Of a stretch of 49,342 nt of DNA, positions 7,358-15,401 are shown in pieces (the first letter of the stretch is position 1; the number at the start of each line of letters is the position of its first letter). The stretch is from a virus: positions 1-49,342 of the IMG/VR virus record IMGVR_UViG_3300037084_000029; one strand, 5' to 3'. The notes under the pieces were generated by a model that did not search any database, was not told the DNA's origin, and saw only the letters and a list, made by a program, of their open reading frames with translations. Position numbers and translations under genes: made by a program.

Positions 7358-7406
7358 ACATTAAGGGGTTGACAACAATGCGCGTCTGTGGCAGCGTGAA
7401 CTGGTA

Positions 7407-8168
7407 ATGTCTACCCTACCTGCAACGACTTCCAATCTCCCCATTTTCACCGAGGCAGAACAGGCGGTTTGGCAAGCGCTTATCACTTCGGAGCGCCCCT
7501 CAATCGAGGCGATCCCAGAGGATCTGAGTGCAGAGAACGTCTGGCTGTATCTCAATGTCGTCACCAAGGGGCTTTCCCGAGCGCAACAGGCTGTTTCCCG
7601 GCTGAAGCCCTTCTTAGGGCGTATCCTGATGCTGGTACGCCAGCATAAGCACCTGTACGAGCAGCAGGGCTACACCACCTTCAGCGAGTTCATCACGCGG
7701 GGTGTCCCAGAGCTTTTCAATATCAGCCGCCCCGAAGCCTGGAACTGTATCAAGGTGGCAGAGCAGTTGAATTTTCTGCCCGCCGACAAGATGGAGCAGA
7801 TGGGGTTTTCCAAACTGAATCTGCTGGCAACCGCGCTCAAGCGGAGCACCCAAGAGGGCATGAGCGTGGACATGGTGCAGACGAAACGCGACTACTGGGT
7901 TGCGGCGGCAGAATCTTCGACGACGACCGTCAAGCAGCTTGCCGAGAAGATCGAAACCGAGACACAGGGCGACAAGGGAGAACTGAGCACCAAGGCCCTA
8001 ATGATCTACGTGGCAGAGGATGTTTGGAATCGCTGGCATGAGTTTGTGGGGTTGGCTGAAATTCAGGCCTATTGCGACTCCGACAGCGAAGGTGTGATCC
8101 TGGCCCGGCTGATGGATGAGTGCGAAACCGAATGGCTCGCGAAGGTTCACGACGCCGAGCGGGGCTGA
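7407..8168 (+). CDS. Hypothetical helical protein, possibly DNA-binding, 253 aa
   Basis: ATG start. Predominantly alpha-helical. Residues about 90-150 (YTTFSEFITRGVPELFNISR...AWNCIKVAEQL) look like the helical sampling domains seen in plasmid and phage regulators, and TTTVKQLAEKIE later may be another helix pair. No catalytic motif. Its stop overlaps the HNH gene start, suggesting coupled expression. Function unknown. Confidence 0.65.
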   Translation: MSTLPATTSNLPIFTEAEQAVWQALITSERPSIEAIPEDLSAENVWLYLNVVTKGLSRAQQAVSRLKPFLGRILMLVRQHKHLYEQQGYTTFSEFITRGVPELFNISRPEAWNCIKVAEQLNFLPADKMEQMGFSKLNLLATALKRSTQEGMSVDMVQTKRDYWVAAAESSTTTVKQLAEKIETETQGDKGELSTKALMIYVAEDVWNRWHEFVGLAEIQAYCDSDSEGVILARLMDECETEWLAKVHDAERG

Positions 8169-8512
8169 TGACTAAGAGACGGGCGGAGCGCATCATCGCG
8201 TCTGAGATCGCCGTTACGCAGTTGTCGGCCAATGGCACCTGGGACGCCTACATCGTTCCGGGCGAGTACTTCGGCTCGGGGCTTTATGTTTACGGCGAGA
8301 CAGAAGATGAGGCCATCGGGAATCTAGTAAAGGCATTTTACAAGGCCGAATGCCTGCGAGTGTTTGAGCTTCAGGAGTGGAAATGCGCCCGGTGCGGTTT
8401 GCGGAAGGCCCTCCAGGGACACCACAAAATTTACCGCAGTCACGGACGCGTGGATCGAGACAACGTGGAAGGGCTGTGCGCTAAATGCCACGGCCCGGAA
8501 CATGGGGGATAA
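8168..8512 (+). CDS. HNH endonuclease-type protein with HicB-like N-terminus
   Basis: 114 aa from the ATG in the TGATG overlap. The C-terminal half has an HNH signature: CARCG, then GHHKIYRSHG with the paired His, a VDRDNVEGLC segment and CAKCH, so metal-binding Cys pairs bracket the catalytic His. The N-terminal half (GTWDAYIVPGEYFGSGLYVY followed by ETEDEAIGNLVKAF) resembles the partial RNase H fold of HicB/DUF1902-like proteins. It probably nicks or cuts DNA; a role in recombination, packaging or host DNA attack cannot be told apart from sequence. Confidence 0.75.
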   Translation: MTKRRAERIIASEIAVTQLSANGTWDAYIVPGEYFGSGLYVYGETEDEAIGNLVKAFYKAECLRVFELQEWKCARCGLRKALQGHHKIYRSHGRVDRDNVEGLCAKCHGPEHGG

Positions 8513-8517
8513 GTCTC

Positions 8518-8709
8518 ATGAGTATGTTCAATAAAACAGTTGATGGGCAGACAATGCCAAACATGACTGAGCGGCTATACGGCCAACAACAGATTGGGTT
8601 TGCTGCGGGGCCAGACTCTCAACAAACCACCCCAGAGACGGGGAAGAAGGTGCCCAAAAAGACTAAGCGCGCAGCAAAGAAGTCACGCCCAGCCAAGCGC
8701 GGCGTTTGA
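8518..8709 (+). CDS. Small basic-tailed protein, 63 aa
   Basis: ATG with GGGGGA about 8 nt upstream. The first 40 residues are polar; the C-terminus is a lysine/arginine tail (KKVPKKTKRAAKKSRPAKRG), a likely nucleic-acid contact. No family recognised. Confidence 0.5.
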   Translation: MSMFNKTVDGQTMPNMTERLYGQQQIGFAAGPDSQQTTPETGKKVPKKTKRAAKKSRPAKRGV

Positions 8710-8748
8710 GAGTACGACAAGGGAGATTCTGATAGGAGATTGACGCAA

Positions 8749-9471
8749 ATGACGATCCGAGACGAGATTATCATTCAAGAAGCAAAACGGCCTGGGATCG
8801 AAATAACGATCCCAGAAGCCGAAGGGGATGACATCCTAACGCTGCGGCTGAAGGGGCGGCTGACGCCGACCATCGCTTCGGTCCTGGAGTGCGACTACCT
8901 CTACACAGAGCAAGGGAGCCCGCACGACGGCTTCAAGGAAACCACGCTAGCAATCACGCTGGCGGACATGGACCTGAAGCTGATCGGCGGCGACGGCAAG
9001 GAAGTGAATAACTTCTTTCCCGAGCAGATTTTCGGCTTCCGCATCTACCGCAGCGGCGATACTACCTTGAATGTCCAGTTCAAGGCGCGCACAACAGGAA
9101 GGCTCCAAGAGATCCTGGACTTTTTCCGTGCCAATCGTGGCGACGGCTTCACCATCTCGATCAAGCCCCGGCAAGGTGATCTGTTTGACGGCGGCACCCG
9201 GGTTGCCCTGTCTGAAGGCACGACCGGCGACCCGATGAATGAGGTCGTTGCCAACACCCTGGAAGGCATCGCTGAGGCCACGGAAAAGGCCGGGATGCTA
9301 CTGCCGACGACCGACGAGCCCACCGCCGCTGAACTGGTCAACCCAACAGAGCCGCCGCTGGCCCCCAGGCCGCGCCGCCGCAAGGGCAAGGTGCATGGCG
9401 ATACCCAGCCTGCCATCGAAGAGCCTGCGGGCGAAGCTCCGCCGTGGGAAGACGATCCAGAGGCGGCGTAG
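8749..9471 (+). CDS. Hypothetical protein with acidic C-terminal tail, 240 aa
   Basis: ATG 8749 is preferred over TTG 8740 because AGGAG (8734-8738) is well spaced from it. The first 150 residues are mixed alpha/beta. A Pro-rich linker with a basic patch (RPRRRKGKVHG) then leads to an acidic end, PPWEDDPEAA. The body-linker-acidic-tip layout is reminiscent of single-strand-binding or replication accessory proteins, and it sits between an HNH protein and a RuvC-fold resolvase. No OB-fold signature is certain. Could be a recombination partner. Confidence 0.55.
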   Translation: MTIRDEIIIQEAKRPGIEITIPEAEGDDILTLRLKGRLTPTIASVLECDYLYTEQGSPHDGFKETTLAITLADMDLKLIGGDGKEVNNFFPEQIFGFRIYRSGDTTLNVQFKARTTGRLQEILDFFRANRGDGFTISIKPRQGDLFDGGTRVALSEGTTGDPMNEVVANTLEGIAEATEKAGMLLPTTDEPTAAELVNPTEPPLAPRPRRRKGKVHGDTQPAIEEPAGEAPPWEDDPEAA

Positions 9472-9473
9472 CT

Positions 9474-9932
9474 ATGCCTGAGATCCCCGAAGAGGAGTTG
9501 TGTGAATCCTGTGGGCACGAAGGGGTGCCCACGAAGGAATACAAGGTTCTGGCCCCCATGCAACCAGGGGATACTGGGATCAAGGAATACACGCGCCACT
9601 ACTGCGAAGTTTGCGCCTCCACTTATCTGTCTAAGTCCGTTGACTATTCTTATCTGTGTGAGGAGCGCAACCTTGCCTCCTCCCTTGGCTGGATCGGCAA
9701 CGAGATCCTACTCAACCTGAAGCGCCTTGAGCGGAAGATTACCAGAATCCCATTCCCCCATCCGACCGAGCCATTGATTAAGGTCGAACTGAGCTTAAAG
9801 CAATGGCTGAGCGTTTGGAGCCAACTCCCGATGGAGAGCCGCTGGCAGGACGGTGGATTAAAGGAACAGAATTTCTCGCTCGAAGACGAATACGGGAACA
9901 CAGTTCACTTTGTCGTCGGCCCGGAGGAGTGA
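9474..9932 (+). CDS. Zinc-ribbon protein, 152 aa
   Basis: ATG three bases after the previous stop. CESCGHEG near residue 10 and HYCEVCAS near residue 42 form a CxxC...CxxC ribbon. A helical region follows (NEILLNLKRLERKITRI), then a Trp-rich segment. Overlaps the resolvase start by one base. Unknown function. Confidence 0.6.
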   Translation: MPEIPEEELCESCGHEGVPTKEYKVLAPMQPGDTGIKEYTRHYCEVCASTYLSKSVDYSYLCEERNLASSLGWIGNEILLNLKRLERKITRIPFPHPTEPLIKVELSLKQWLSVWSQLPMESRWQDGGLKEQNFSLEDEYGNTVHFVVGPEE

Positions 9933-10429
9933 TGAAGATTCTAGCTATCGATCCAGGACCAGATTCCAGCGCCTATGTCTCATACGACACCGAGACTAAG
10001 GCTCCTGTCCCCTACGGGTTCAATAAAATTCCCAACAAGATCCTTCTTAAAGCAATCGAAGAACTGGAAGATCCGGTTAAGTGGCCTTATGGCGACGTTG
10101 AGTACTGCGCGATTGAACAAGTCGCCAGTTACGGGATGGCGGTCGGGGCTGAGATCTTCGAGACGGTCTATTGGAGCGGCATCTTCGCTCAGGCTTTCGG
10201 CCTCGATTCTGTGGTGAGGATTCCTCGCAAAGCCGTGAAAATCCATCTCTGCGGAAACATGAAAGCCAAAGACACTAACATCCGTCAGGCCATTATAGAC
10301 AGGTACGGCGGCAAGGATAAGGCTATCGGTACAAAGAAGACCGGCTACGGAGTGCTACACGGCTTCTCTGCCGACACTTGGAGCGCCCTTGCCGTCGCCA
10401 TCACCGCTGCCGAGACGGTCCTGAAATGA
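9932..10429 (+). CDS. RuvC-fold Holliday junction resolvase-like nuclease
   Basis: 165 aa with GGAGGAG just upstream. It has the RuvC/RNase H pattern of acidic residues: an Asp in MKILAIDPGPDSS at the N-terminus, a Glu in EYCAIEQVAS in the middle, and a C-terminal Asp in HGFSADTWSALAVAI. Length and order fit phage RuvC-like resolvases that cut branched DNA before packaging. Downstream of helicase, HNH and zinc-ribbon genes it completes a replication/recombination group. The fold call is good; the exact substrate is inferred. Confidence 0.75.
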   Translation: MKILAIDPGPDSSAYVSYDTETKAPVPYGFNKIPNKILLKAIEELEDPVKWPYGDVEYCAIEQVASYGMAVGAEIFETVYWSGIFAQAFGLDSVVRIPRKAVKIHLCGNMKAKDTNIRQAIIDRYGGKDKAIGTKKTGYGVLHGFSADTWSALAVAITAAETVLK

Positions 10430-11769
10430 TCCAGATCGACGCTAACCTGACAGAAACCGACCTCCTCAAACTTGGAGCATTTATGATGGGCTCCGAGAAG
10501 GCCCCGGAGAAGGCGGTTGCCTTCTTTCGGAAAGTGTCTGAAATCTCCCCGCACTGCCCCGATGCGTACTCCAACGAAGGCGCGGCAATGATAAACCTTC
10601 GTCGCCCGGAAGAGGCGCTTGCCCCATTAGAGAAAGGGCTAGAGATAGCCCCTGACAATGCTGCGATGCACCTTAACTACGGCGTTGCTCTCCAGGTCTG
10701 TCTCAGGCTTGACGAGGCACGGGAGCACATCATTAAGTCTTTGGAACTTAATGCACAGTTTCCTTTCGAGTGCGTGTGCGCCTTGGCAATGAATAGTCAG
10801 TATCGTGGCGACATTAAAGCCGCGATCAGTGAGTACGAAACGGCCTTGTCCGCTTCTCCTGGTAATCCCGTAGGAGAACAAAGCCTTGGCATGATGCTTA
10901 TGCTCGACAGGCAATGGGGCAGGGGCTTGCAATTCTACGAGGCTCGCCTGAAGACCCTGAACCCGTGGGCACCCGTCCCCACGCCGCACTACGAGCATGT
11001 GGCTGGGGCTACGCTTGGTGGGAAGAAAGTGCTTATCGTCGGAGAGCAAGGGGCTGGAGACGCCTTCCAGTTTGCCCGCTACTTCAAGGTGCTTCGGAGT
11101 CTGCATCCAGACACAACTTGGCACTACCGGTGCGACGACACAATCGCTGACTATGCGAGGTTGTTTGGGGTTGAAGTGTGCCACCCGGCAATGGGCCGAA
11201 TTCCAGTTACGGATTGTCAATTCCCCCTGATGTCCACCCTCCGTTACTTGAATGACCGGAAGCTGCCCTTCCTCATCCCAGAAGAGAATCCACTGCCGCC
11301 TGCTTCTAATAGGGTGAAGGGCCGGATTGGGTACTGCTGGAAGGGGAACGCCAATCACTCGCACGACCGTTTCCGGTCTATGAGCTTCGACGTAATGCGG
11401 CAACTGATGGACAAGTCGCTATTTGATGATCCGGCTTCGGTTTGCCTACAGTTTGGCGCTTCGCCGGAAGAGAAAGCGGCGTTTGACTTCACGCCCGAAT
11501 TCCCCAACTGGTTCGCTACGATAGACGCCATTCAGCGCCTCGATCTGGTTATCACCGTGGACACAGCCATAGCGCATCTGGCGGGCACTCTGGGGGTGCC
11601 CTGCTACCTACTGATGCCATTGATCGTGGACTGGCGCTGGGGGATGACGGGGGATACTACGGAGTGGTATCGGTCGATGCGGATCTTTCGGCAGACGAAG
11701 TTGGGAGACTGGACTCCCGTAGTAGAAGCAGTTAGGGAAGCGTTAAGAAAAAAGGAGTATTTGCAATGA
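10426..11769 (+). CDS. TPR protein with GT9-like glycosyltransferase domain
   Basis: 447 aa, starting in an ATGA overlap with the resolvase. Residues about 20-170 contain successive tetratricopeptide repeats (for example NEGAAMINLRRPEEALAPLE and LNYGVALQVCLRLDEAREHI). The C-terminal part has GGKKVLIVGEQGAGDAFQFA and DLVITVDTAIAHLAGTLGVP, typical of the GT-B fold of heptosyltransferase (GT9) relatives. Many such TPR-transferases exist in bacteria and phages. It may glycosylate a phage or host surface component, or a protein via the TPR region. Together with the GT4 and methyltransferase genes it forms a glycan-modification group. Confidence 0.75.
   Translation: MIQIDANLTETDLLKLGAFMMGSEKAPEKAVAFFRKVSEISPHCPDAYSNEGAAMINLRRPEEALAPLEKGLEIAPDNAAMHLNYGVALQVCLRLDEAREHIIKSLELNAQFPFECVCALAMNSQYRGDIKAAISEYETALSASPGNPVGEQSLGMMLMLDRQWGRGLQFYEARLKTLNPWAPVPTPHYEHVAGATLGGKKVLIVGEQGAGDAFQFARYFKVLRSLHPDTTWHYRCDDTIADYARLFGVEVCHPAMGRIPVTDCQFPLMSTLRYLNDRKLPFLIPEENPLPPASNRVKGRIGYCWKGNANHSHDRFRSMSFDVMRQLMDKSLFDDPASVCLQFGASPEEKAAFDFTPEFPNWFATIDAIQRLDLVITVDTAIAHLAGTLGVPCYLLMPLIVDWRWGMTGDTTEWYRSMRIFRQTKLGDWTPVVEAVREALRKKEYLQ
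11099..11112 (+). repeat. GTCTNNATCCAGAC element, copy 4
   Basis: GTCTGCATCCAGAC inside the TPR/glycosyltransferase gene, where it encodes part of SLHPDTTW. Identical in sequence to the minus-strand copies at 20729 and 24089. Confidence 0.7.
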
Positions 11770-12209
11770 CTAAAGAGCAGATCGAGAACGTCTTCACGTA
11801 CCATGCCCCGGTCGGGAATCAATCCGAACGGTATATCAAGATTCGTGAAGCAGCCAAGGAATTTTCTTTCCTGATTGACGGGGCCTGCCCTGAGTCAAGG
11901 GAGAAGTCTTTGGCCCTGACGGACCTTCAGAAGTGCGTGCAGTGGGCAAATGCAAGTATCGCTATCAATGAAAACCCAGTAGACGATCCCACGAAGCCCT
12001 CGATGACTAAGAAACAAGGTGTTTTAGGAAAAGACATGGCAACTGTGAAACCATACAACGAAAACTTGGAAGAAGTGGAAATAGTCTCGAAATTAACCGA
12101 GTACTGCGTGGTCACTCACGGGTTGAATGATTGCGTCCACGAATTAGCTAGGGTCATGCCTAAGCTTTTTCAGTGCACCAAGTGCGGGCTGATGATTTCC
12201 TGGCGCTAA
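11766..12209 (+). CDS. Acb2/Tad1-like anti-CBASS cyclic-nucleotide sponge with C-terminal extension
   Basis: 147 aa, ATGA overlap with the upstream gene. Residues 1-68 have the pattern of the Acb2/Tad1 helical-hairpin family: IENVFTYHAPVGNQSERYIK, then IREAAKEFSFLIDGACPESR and EKSLALTDLQKCVQWANASI. Characterised members bind cyclic di-/trinucleotides or gcADPR signals and so blunt CBASS or Thoeris defence. Unlike the short members I recall, this one has about 75 more residues ending in CTKCGLMISWR, with further cysteines upstream (EYCV, NDCV), which may form a metal site or second module. The N-terminal family call is confident; ligand and the role of the extension are not known. Confidence 0.75.
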   Translation: MTKEQIENVFTYHAPVGNQSERYIKIREAAKEFSFLIDGACPESREKSLALTDLQKCVQWANASIAINENPVDDPTKPSMTKKQGVLGKDMATVKPYNENLEEVEIVSKLTEYCVVTHGLNDCVHELARVMPKLFQCTKCGLMISWR

Positions 12210-12213
12210 CCTC

Positions 12214-12414
12214 ATGCTCGGATATGCCACCTGGGACGAATACTGGAAAGATCAGCCGATCTACCAGAAGGTGAAGTACTTCATGGAGCGTCCCTATTCT
12301 GGGGCCGGATTCGACACTAACGGCCCACACTGGAACGAACAAGTGGGGGATCGGGAACTGCTGATGGCTAAAGGGCTAATCCCCAAGGAATTCGCGGAAG
12401 GCGATGGAATCTAA
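12214..12414 (+). CDS. Hypothetical protein, 66 aa
   Basis: ATG four bases after the Acb2-like stop. Aromatic-rich (WDEYWKDQPIYQKVKYFM), probably a small helical protein. No domain seen. It directly abuts the next gene (TAA then ATG). Confidence 0.55.
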   Translation: MLGYATWDEYWKDQPIYQKVKYFMERPYSGAGFDTNGPHWNEQVGDRELLMAKGLIPKEFAEGDGI

Positions 12415-12630
12415 ATGAAGGTCCGCCTCATTTCCGAATCTCTCTATCAGCGCCGCCTGCTGGCCATGCAGGACATACGCTCCGCCTCGTTGCAGATCGT
12501 GGCTGATTACCTTGAACAACTCGCCACCGGCTACGCTCGAAGTGGCCGCAAGTACACGCACACTATAATCGCGTTGCGGCTGGCGGCGCACCATCTTGAG
12601 AAATGCAGCAAAGGAGCTTCCAATGCTTAA
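12415..12630 (+). CDS. Hypothetical protein, 71 aa
   Basis: Starts immediately after the previous stop and overlaps the next gene start. Basic and helical, with ADYLEQLATGYARSGRKYTH in the centre. No family recognised; likely a small early accessory protein. Confidence 0.5.
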   Translation: MKVRLISESLYQRRLLAMQDIRSASLQIVADYLEQLATGYARSGRKYTHTIIALRLAAHHLEKCSKGASNA

Positions 12631-13720
12631 CCTGTCCCTCGTCGTGGGCGATTCCTGGGGCGCAGGAGTGATGGGGCACAACCTCGTGCCCACGATGGCC
12701 TCCCTCACGGACATCCGTATGTTGGCTAAGGTACAGCCGGGGCATCCTATGGAGAAGTACTGCCCGCCAGAGTTCAGCCCAGAAGTGCCGTATGCGTCCG
12801 ATGACCCTATGCTGCATCTGGCGACGGGCGGTGTGTCTTTCATGCCGGTGAACCCCAACGCTTGGTCCTGGAAGCGCAATGTGGGCTGGGTTTACACCGA
12901 GTACCCTGAGCAGGCAAAGCGCAACGTGCCCCATGTGGACCGCTACTACCAACATCTCGTCGCAGGCTCTACGTGGTGCAGAGAGAAACTGGAAGAGATT
13001 GGCCTGCACCCGACCGTCGCCATCCAAGGGGTTGATACGGACGTGTTTGCTCCCAAGGAAGGGGAAGGCCCGAAGAACGACGGTAAGTTCTACATCTTCA
13101 GCGGCGGCAAGGCCGAACATCGCAAGGGGACGGACATCGTAATCGCGGCCTACAAGATCCTTTCCCAGAAGTACCCCGACATGCACCTGATCGCAGCGTG
13201 GGGTAACCTATGGCTGGAAATCATGAATTCGCTCTGCGCTTCTAAGCACATCCGCTACATCCCAACGATGGGCGCTACTTGGAAGGATCGCATCCAAGCC
13301 AACCTGACCATCAATGGCATTTCCTCCGACCGCTATACGCTGGTGGACATGGTGCCTAACTGGAAGATGCCCCAGATCTACCGGCAGGCGCACATTGGGC
13401 TGTTCCCCAACAGAGGGGAAGCCGGGAACAACATGCCTATGTGTGAGGCTATGGCCTGCGGTATCCCTATCGTCGCCACCAATGGGACCGGGCACTCGGA
13501 CGTGGTTCTAGAGGATCACGCCATTTGCATTGGCGGGCCTACCGTAGAGAATGGCTGGGTTGAGCCGGAGTTGGAAGAAGTGGTCGATGCTGTCGAACAG
13601 GCTTACAAGCTCGGCTCCATCGACAGGGCAATCATGGGCCGGAAGGGCATGGAGTTTATCAAGGCTAACTTGACTTGGGAGCGGTGCGCGAAGGATCTGC
13701 TGGCCGTCTGCGAGGCGTAA
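12623..13720 (+). CDS. GT4-like glycosyltransferase
   Basis: 365 aa; ATG 12623 chosen because AAAGGAG precedes it. GT-B features: VAGSTWCREKLEEIGL and GVDTDVFAP at the domain junction, FSGGKAEHRKGTDIVIAAYK opening the nucleotide-sugar domain, and GEAGNNMPMCEAMACGIPIV, which aligns with the donor-binding stretch of GT4 enzymes. It transfers a sugar from a nucleotide donor to an unknown acceptor. The next gene is a methyltransferase coupled by TAATG, and the TPR/GT9 gene is nearby, pointing to a shared glycan or DNA-base modification pathway. Confidence 0.8.
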   Translation: MLNLSLVVGDSWGAGVMGHNLVPTMASLTDIRMLAKVQPGHPMEKYCPPEFSPEVPYASDDPMLHLATGGVSFMPVNPNAWSWKRNVGWVYTEYPEQAKRNVPHVDRYYQHLVAGSTWCREKLEEIGLHPTVAIQGVDTDVFAPKEGEGPKNDGKFYIFSGGKAEHRKGTDIVIAAYKILSQKYPDMHLIAAWGNLWLEIMNSLCASKHIRYIPTMGATWKDRIQANLTINGISSDRYTLVDMVPNWKMPQIYRQAHIGLFPNRGEAGNNMPMCEAMACGIPIVATNGTGHSDVVLEDHAICIGGPTVENGWVEPELEEVVDAVEQAYKLGSIDRAIMGRKGMEFIKANLTWERCAKDLLAVCEA

Positions 13721-14382
13721 TGAACCTTGCTTCCAAACTCGCTGAGTTCGTCCTCCGTTGCGGCAAGACCGCTTACGCCGAACCTCCCGACAACCTTGCC
13801 TTTCATGTTTCAATCTCTCAGCAAGTCTTCCAGCGGGTGCTTAAATCCATTCCCTCAGAACAGCGCACGTCTGTCCTGGACGTAGGCTGCGCCAACGGCT
13901 TTGCCCGAGAGATGTTCGCAGAGGCAGGATACTCCCGCTATCTCGGGGTTACTTCCCGTATTGGCGACATCCCCTTAGAGTCTCGCAAGTTTGGCATGTT
14001 CAAAGAAATGCTGACCCTCTTCATAGAAGAGGACGTGCACCGTATCGCCCTATGGAAATCAGATCCACGCCTATATAACCTAGTCTGGGCTCGACACATC
14101 GTCGAGCACTCCCCCATCCCCCTCTTCCTCCTGGAAGCCCTAAGAGATCAGCTTGCCCCTGACGGGTTCCTCTATGTGGAAGTCCCCAGCCCTAGCACGC
14201 CCTGTGAACATTTCCGAAACGCAAATCACTATTCCTGTTTCAGCCAAGAGGGGTGGTGGAGCTTGTTTCACAAGGCAGAGTTGGAGGTCGTAGACCCATT
14301 CGATTGCCACGTAGATGTGCCTGCTGGCAAAGACGTGTACTTCTGCTTTTTACTGAAGTCTGTATCCAGACAAGGGGCTTGA
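13720..14382 (+). CDS. Class I SAM-dependent methyltransferase
   Basis: 220 aa, ATG in a TAATG overlap with the GT4 gene. Motif I is VLDVGCANG at about residue 52. The later VWARHIVEHSPIPLFLLEAL and APDGFLYVEVPSP match motifs of small-molecule or glycan methyltransferases of the Methyltransf_11/23 type. No DNA methylase (D/N)PPY motif. Probably methylates a sugar or other small acceptor in the pathway with the neighbouring glycosyltransferases. Repeat copy 5 overlaps its 3' end. Confidence 0.8.
   Translation: MNLASKLAEFVLRCGKTAYAEPPDNLAFHVSISQQVFQRVLKSIPSEQRTSVLDVGCANGFAREMFAEAGYSRYLGVTSRIGDIPLESRKFGMFKEMLTLFIEEDVHRIALWKSDPRLYNLVWARHIVEHSPIPLFLLEALRDQLAPDGFLYVEVPSPSTPCEHFRNANHYSCFSQEGWWSLFHKAELEVVDPFDCHVDVPAGKDVYFCFLLKSVSRQGA
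14358..14371 (+). repeat. GTCTNNATCCAGAC element, copy 5
   Basis: GTCTGTATCCAGAC at the end of the methyltransferase gene, 7 bases before a strong -35 box (TTGACA, 14379-14384). Identical to copies 1 and 2. Confidence 0.8.
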
Positions 14383-14407
14383 CACGCGAGCCCAATAGGA
14401 TAATAAT
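14379..14407 (+). promoter_or_regulatory. Sigma70-like promoter
   Basis: TTGACA (14379-14384), 17-nt spacer, AATAAT (14402-14407). This is the best promoter match in the plus arm. It would start a transcript around 14414 with a leader of about 65 nt before the ATG at 14478, serving the last genes of the arm. Confidence 0.6.
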
Positions 14408-14477
14408 TTAGGTGTCCGAAATCACAGTGGCGTTTAGTAATGAGCCCGTAGCCACGGGGCTGTTTAAGGAAGACGTG

Positions 14478-15401
14478 ATGACCTACCAACTCGGCGTAGT
14501 CGCCGTAATCAAAACAAACGGGAAAGTTCTTCGTGAAGTCGATGGCACTGTGTTTCTGCCGTTCGGCTCCGAGTACTCGATCCTACTCAAAAACCTGAAA
14601 ACCGTTCGCATCATGGCGTCTGTGTCCATAGACGGGGAGGACACCTCGCAGGGCCGACGCTTTATCATCGGGCCGAACGCCTCCCTGGAACTGGAGCGGT
14701 ACATTCGGAACGGGAACTTGCAAGCGGGAAATCGCTTCAAGTTCATAAAAAGAACAGAAGGGATTGAGGCCCATCGTGGTGTGAAAGTGGATGACGGGCT
14801 AGTGCGGGTTGAATACTGGACGGAGCAGGTGCCCGTGCCAGCGCCGGAGCCAGTCCACCACTACCATCACTATCCAGACCCTCCTTGGTACTACCCACCT
14901 TACCCTTGGGTTCGCCCCTACGATCCTCCCTACACTCCCTACAAGCCGTGGCTCACTTGGACGGCTTCGTCTAACAGCAACAGCCCGAGTGAGAATATCT
15001 CATACACCTTGGGCAACATTCAGAACAGCCTTCAGGGCGAGCAGGTTGGGTCTCAGTGCATGGCGATGAACACGGCAAACGTATCAACGTCAGGAGGGCG
15101 TTCGCAGCGGCCTAGCGGCCCATCGGCCTGTGCGACAAGCTCCCTAAGTGAGTCAGCTTCCGCCCCTGGTATCACCGTACCGGGCTCCGAGAGCAAGCAG
15201 ACGTTCCATGATATCTGGGGGTTCCCTCTGGAAGCCCAAAGTGAATGCCTCGTACTCCATCTGAGAGGGCAATCTGGTGGAAAGCACGTCGCGAAGCCAC
15301 TCACGGTCGGCGACAAGGCCAAGTGCTCAACCTGCGGCAAAGCAGTTAAGGCGAATTCTCCATTCTGTCCGAAGTGTGGAACGGCGGTAACTATCATTTG
15401 A
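14478..15401 (+). CDS. Beta-domain protein with Tyr/Pro-rich linker and C-terminal zinc ribbon
   Basis: 307 aa from ATG 14478, supported by AAGGAAG at 14466-14472; an in-frame GTG at 14412 would lie on the predicted transcription start and is less likely. Residues 1-115 look beta-rich (LPFGSEYSILLKNL, DGLVRVEYW). Residues about 118-161 form an unusual His/Tyr/Pro/Trp-rich stretch (HHYHHYPDPPWYYPPYPW). The C-terminus is CSTCGKAVKANSPFCPKCG, a double-CxxC zinc ribbon. I have seen similar beta-domain proteins in large phages, without a known function. Confidence 0.6.
   Translation: MTYQLGVVAVIKTNGKVLREVDGTVFLPFGSEYSILLKNLKTVRIMASVSIDGEDTSQGRRFIIGPNASLELERYIRNGNLQAGNRFKFIKRTEGIEAHRGVKVDDGLVRVEYWTEQVPVPAPEPVHHYHHYPDPPWYYPPYPWVRPYDPPYTPYKPWLTWTASSNSNSPSENISYTLGNIQNSLQGEQVGSQCMAMNTANVSTSGGRSQRPSGPSACATSSLSESASAPGITVPGSESKQTFHDIWGFPLEAQSECLVLHLRGQSGGKHVAKPLTVGDKAKCSTCGKAVKANSPFCPKCGTAVTII

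Noticed and set aside
10639-11403. 254-aa minus-strand frame under the TPR/glycosyltransferase gene
   Set aside because: Opposite strand of a well-supported gene; no motif, low plausibility composition.
14412-14477. GTG 14412 as start of the zinc-ribbon gene
   Set aside because: It lies at the expected transcription start of the promoter and has no ribosome binding site; ATG 14478 has AAGGAAG at good spacing.
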